Below the pieces are notes generated by a model, which saw only the letters and a list, made by a program, of their open reading frames with translations, did no database searches and was not told where the DNA came from. From assembly GCA_022578965.1 (NCBI GenBank), contig MU400683.1, forward strand, positions 24,236 through 88,235: 64,000 nucleotides of DNA, given 5' to 3'. How positions within the stretch are numbered: position 1 is the first letter of the stretch; every line of letters begins with the position of its first letter. Positions 61,546 through 64,000 of the stretch are shown in pieces. The translations under genes and the position numbers were made by a program. Source of the DNA: Xylaria sp. FL1777 (taxonomy: Eukaryota > Ascomycota > Sordariomycetes > Xylariales > Xylariaceae).

Positions 61546-62799
61546 TTAAGTTAAAAATAAACTTAATAAGCTTTACTAATAAAAGGTACATGCTAATAAG
61601 TTTAAAGTTTATATACTTAAAAAAAAACCTAACCTTTAATTATAATAAGTATTGCTTTAATATTACTAAAAAAAAGTACATAAATATAACTTATTTACTT
61701 TAGTACTTATATTTATATACTTGCTTTTTACTTTAGTAATTATAAATAATTATAAAACTTATAAACTTATTTATATATTTAGCATACTATAATTTTAGCT
61801 ATAGTTTATAAACTTGTTATACTTTTTATAAATTTTATCTTTTTTTTAAATGCTTACTTTTTTAGCCTTACTTAATTTAATTAACCTTTTATTATTACTA
61901 AGCTTATAAGTGCATACTTTATTTACTTTATATAAATAGCATATTTTTTTTTTAATTATAAAGCTAACTGTTTTACTAGAATAAACTACTATTATAATTA
62001 TTTTACTAACGGCTATATTTTATACTGCATTATACTTATAACTTATAATTATAATGTTTAGCAAAAACAAATTAAGTTTTTATAGTACTAAGCGCAATAA
62101 AGCTTTTGCAAGTAATAAGCTTATTACTTTTTAAATAAATAACTTTAATAATAAATTTTCTTTTAAAATAAAGCAGTTTAATAAACTACTAAAAGTTATG
62201 TTAGCATTTCTTAAAGCAAAAAATAATAATCTTAAATATACAACTTTTTACTATAAAAGCATACTAATATAAAAGTTTAATATGTTTAATGCTATATATT
62301 ATTTTTTGTTTTTATTTAATACTGCTAAATATATTTAATATTAATACTTATTTTTGCTATATAGCTATAAATGCTTAATAGAAATACTATTGTAGTAGTT
62401 TAAACAAAAAGCAATAATTTTTATAAAAATAGCTTATATAAATGCTGCGTTTAAAGTTAAAAAAAAGTCTAAGTCTAAATACAAAATAAAATAAAAAAAA
62501 AGTATAAAATAATTACAAATTATAAAAAATATATCAAAATAAAAAAATATGTTAGCAAATATTATAACATTAAAAAAAAGCTAAATTAGCTTTAACTTTA
62601 AGTATTTATTACTTAATTTACTAGTAAACCTTTTAAAAATAAAGTAAACTTTACTTAACTTTATTAATATATATTTTTAAACTTTTAATTAATTAGCTTA
62701 CTTATTTTAACAAAACAAAATACGTAATGTTTTTAAAGCATAAAATATATACTGTTTTATATATATTTAATTTTTATAGTTTAAAACTTTTATTTTTAC
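61546..62799. other. Mutated DNA without features
   Basis: No gene relic recognised. Confidence 0.35.
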
Positions 62800-63104
62800 T
62801 AAAGTAAAATAAAATAGCTAAATAAGCTAACTAGCTAGTTAAAGTAAGTTTAAGCTAAGTTATATAATAAAAAAAAAAGTATAAATATTGCGCTAAATTT
62901 TAAAGCATAAATTTAAACATTATAAACAATATAATGAAAATTAGCTATAATTGCTTTATTTATATTGTTAAATAACTTTTTTATTAATTGTTTTATTTCT
63001 TAATTTATATATAGCCTAATTGCTTAAATGCATAAGTTATAATTTATCTCTTTGCAATTAAAGTATTATAATAAATCTTGCGCGATTATATTGCTCTATT
63101 TTAC
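62800..63104 (+). repeat. ~300-bp dispersed repeat, copy 3
   Basis: Same orientation as 45368-45671 and alignable from TAAAGTAAAATAAAATAGCT to TTGCTCTATTTTAC. Its end CTATTTTACT is the inverse of its start AGTAAAATAAAATAG over about ten bases. Confidence 0.85.
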
Positions 63105-63261
63105 TACAGACATTAAGTGTTTAAAATAAAATAATATGGTTTGCTTTTTTTATTGCATATTGCAGCTCTTATAAACTATAAATATACTTAACTAGCAGAA
63201 AACCTTTGGCCTTTTTTGTATATCTGCTCTAAAACTTATAGAGGTTGTGGCGTATGCTTAG
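63105..63261. other. Less mutated spacer between two repeats
   Basis: It contains CTTTGGCCTTTTTTGTATAT and GAGGTTGTGGCGTATGC, with more C and G than the neighbours. No reading frame is supported. Confidence 0.4.
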
Positions 63262-63924
63262 ATTTTTATAAATTATATAATATAAAAAAATTATTTAAAA
63301 AAATATATAAGCAGTAAAGTATAGTATTAAAAAGTACTTAAAAAAAAAAAAGTATATAAATATATGCTTAAATAGAAAAAAAAAAAGAAAAAAAACTTAG
63401 TGCTTAAATATATAAGTATAAAAATATAAATATATATAAATAAAAAAAAAAGCAAAACTAGTAATAAAGCTATAAAAGCAATTAAAATTATATAATAGTA
63501 TATTTTTGTTTTAGTATTTATTAATAAGTTTAATTAGTATAAAATAAGTGTTTTAGCATAATAAAACAAAATATTTAGCAAAAAAAACTAGTTTAATAAA
63601 AAAAAAAAATCTAAAGTATAACATACTTGCTTAAAAAAAAAAAATAGTTTTATAATATAAAATTAGCAATAAAAAAGTATACCGAAGTTATATATTTATT
63701 TAGCTCGTTTTATAGCTATATATTTTATTGCATTAATAAATAAAAAAACAGCAAAAATATTAAAAAAAATAGTTAAATAAAAACAGTAAATATTACTAAA
63801 ATATTATTGCAAAAAATTAAGAAATATAGTATTAAATAGTACATAATAAATAATATAATACAAAATTTAGTAAAAAAAAATAAATAAAACAAAAAAATAA
63901 AACCTTATTAAATAAATAAATATT

Positions 63925-63966
<42 letters not shown>

Positions 63967-64000
63967 TATATATATTTTTATATATATATATATATATATA
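63262..64000 (+). repeat. Dispersed repeat, inverse copy of 22480-23205, cut by the window end
   Basis: It aligns with the reverse complement of 22480-23205 from ATTTTTATAAATTATATAAT to the terminal (TA)n. It carries slightly more T and A than the other copy. The element may continue beyond the window. Confidence 0.85.
63925..64000. repeat. (TA)n microsatellite at the window end
   Basis: A nearly pure TA run, homologous in position to the one at 22506-22548. Confidence 0.85.

Noticed and set aside
1..64000. An organellar or naturally AT-rich protist genome (for example Plasmodium-like)
   Set aside because: Such genomes keep long open frames; here all recognisable coding DNA is riddled with CAA/CAG/TGG-derived stops and belongs to fungal-type retroelements.

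Overview
The window looks like a gene-free, very AT-rich block of a filamentous ascomycete genome (a RIP-type AT isochore). No intact gene is visible: the longest stop-free frames are under 100 codons, while several kilobases can be read as transposon proteins whose frames are preserved but riddled with TAA/TAG at former Gln/Trp codons and with Asp to Asn and Glu to Lys changes. That is the signature of repeat-induced point mutation (CpA to TpA on either strand). The best direct proof is the pair of 303-bp LTRs at 17.0-19.1 kb, which align without gaps and differ, as far as I could align by eye, only by C/T and G/A transitions, mostly CA/TA and TG/TA.

Layout. 1-4783: right part of a Ty1/Copia retrotransposon on the + strand (integrase, linker, reverse transcriptase, RNase H, stop at 4598-4600). 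4789-15164: a complete Ty3/Gypsy-type LTR retrotransposon on the - strand, with two 494-bp LTRs, a 5-bp target duplication GCTAT and a recognisable gag, inserted just downstream of the Copia pol. Inside it lies a tRNA-derived SINE (9045-9778) with A and B boxes and a 17-bp target duplication; a second block of odd composition (about 10660-12640) may also be nested. 16607-19121 and 23209-23633 are the arms of an inverted repeat of about 430 bp; the left arm is split by a 2.1-kb non-autonomous LTR element (17010-19094), the only relatively GC-rich DNA here. A strongly mutated, 3'-truncated copy of that element sits at 43516-44910. 34944-36887 is a decayed PIF1-family helicase reading frame on the + strand, probably from a Helitron-like element. 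A ~300-bp repeat occurs three times (45.4, 52.7 and 62.8 kb), and 22480-23205 is repeated in inverse orientation at 63262-64000.

The remaining stretches are mutated DNA with local tandem repeats, microsatellites and a few degenerate reading frames that I cannot name. Blocks whose + strand is A-rich tend to carry + strand relics and T-rich blocks - strand relics; this gave the orientation of the Gypsy element before its gag was recognised. Functionally nothing here is likely to be expressed as protein: the window is a stratified graveyard of nested elements whose relative ages can be read from nesting and from the degree of mutation.
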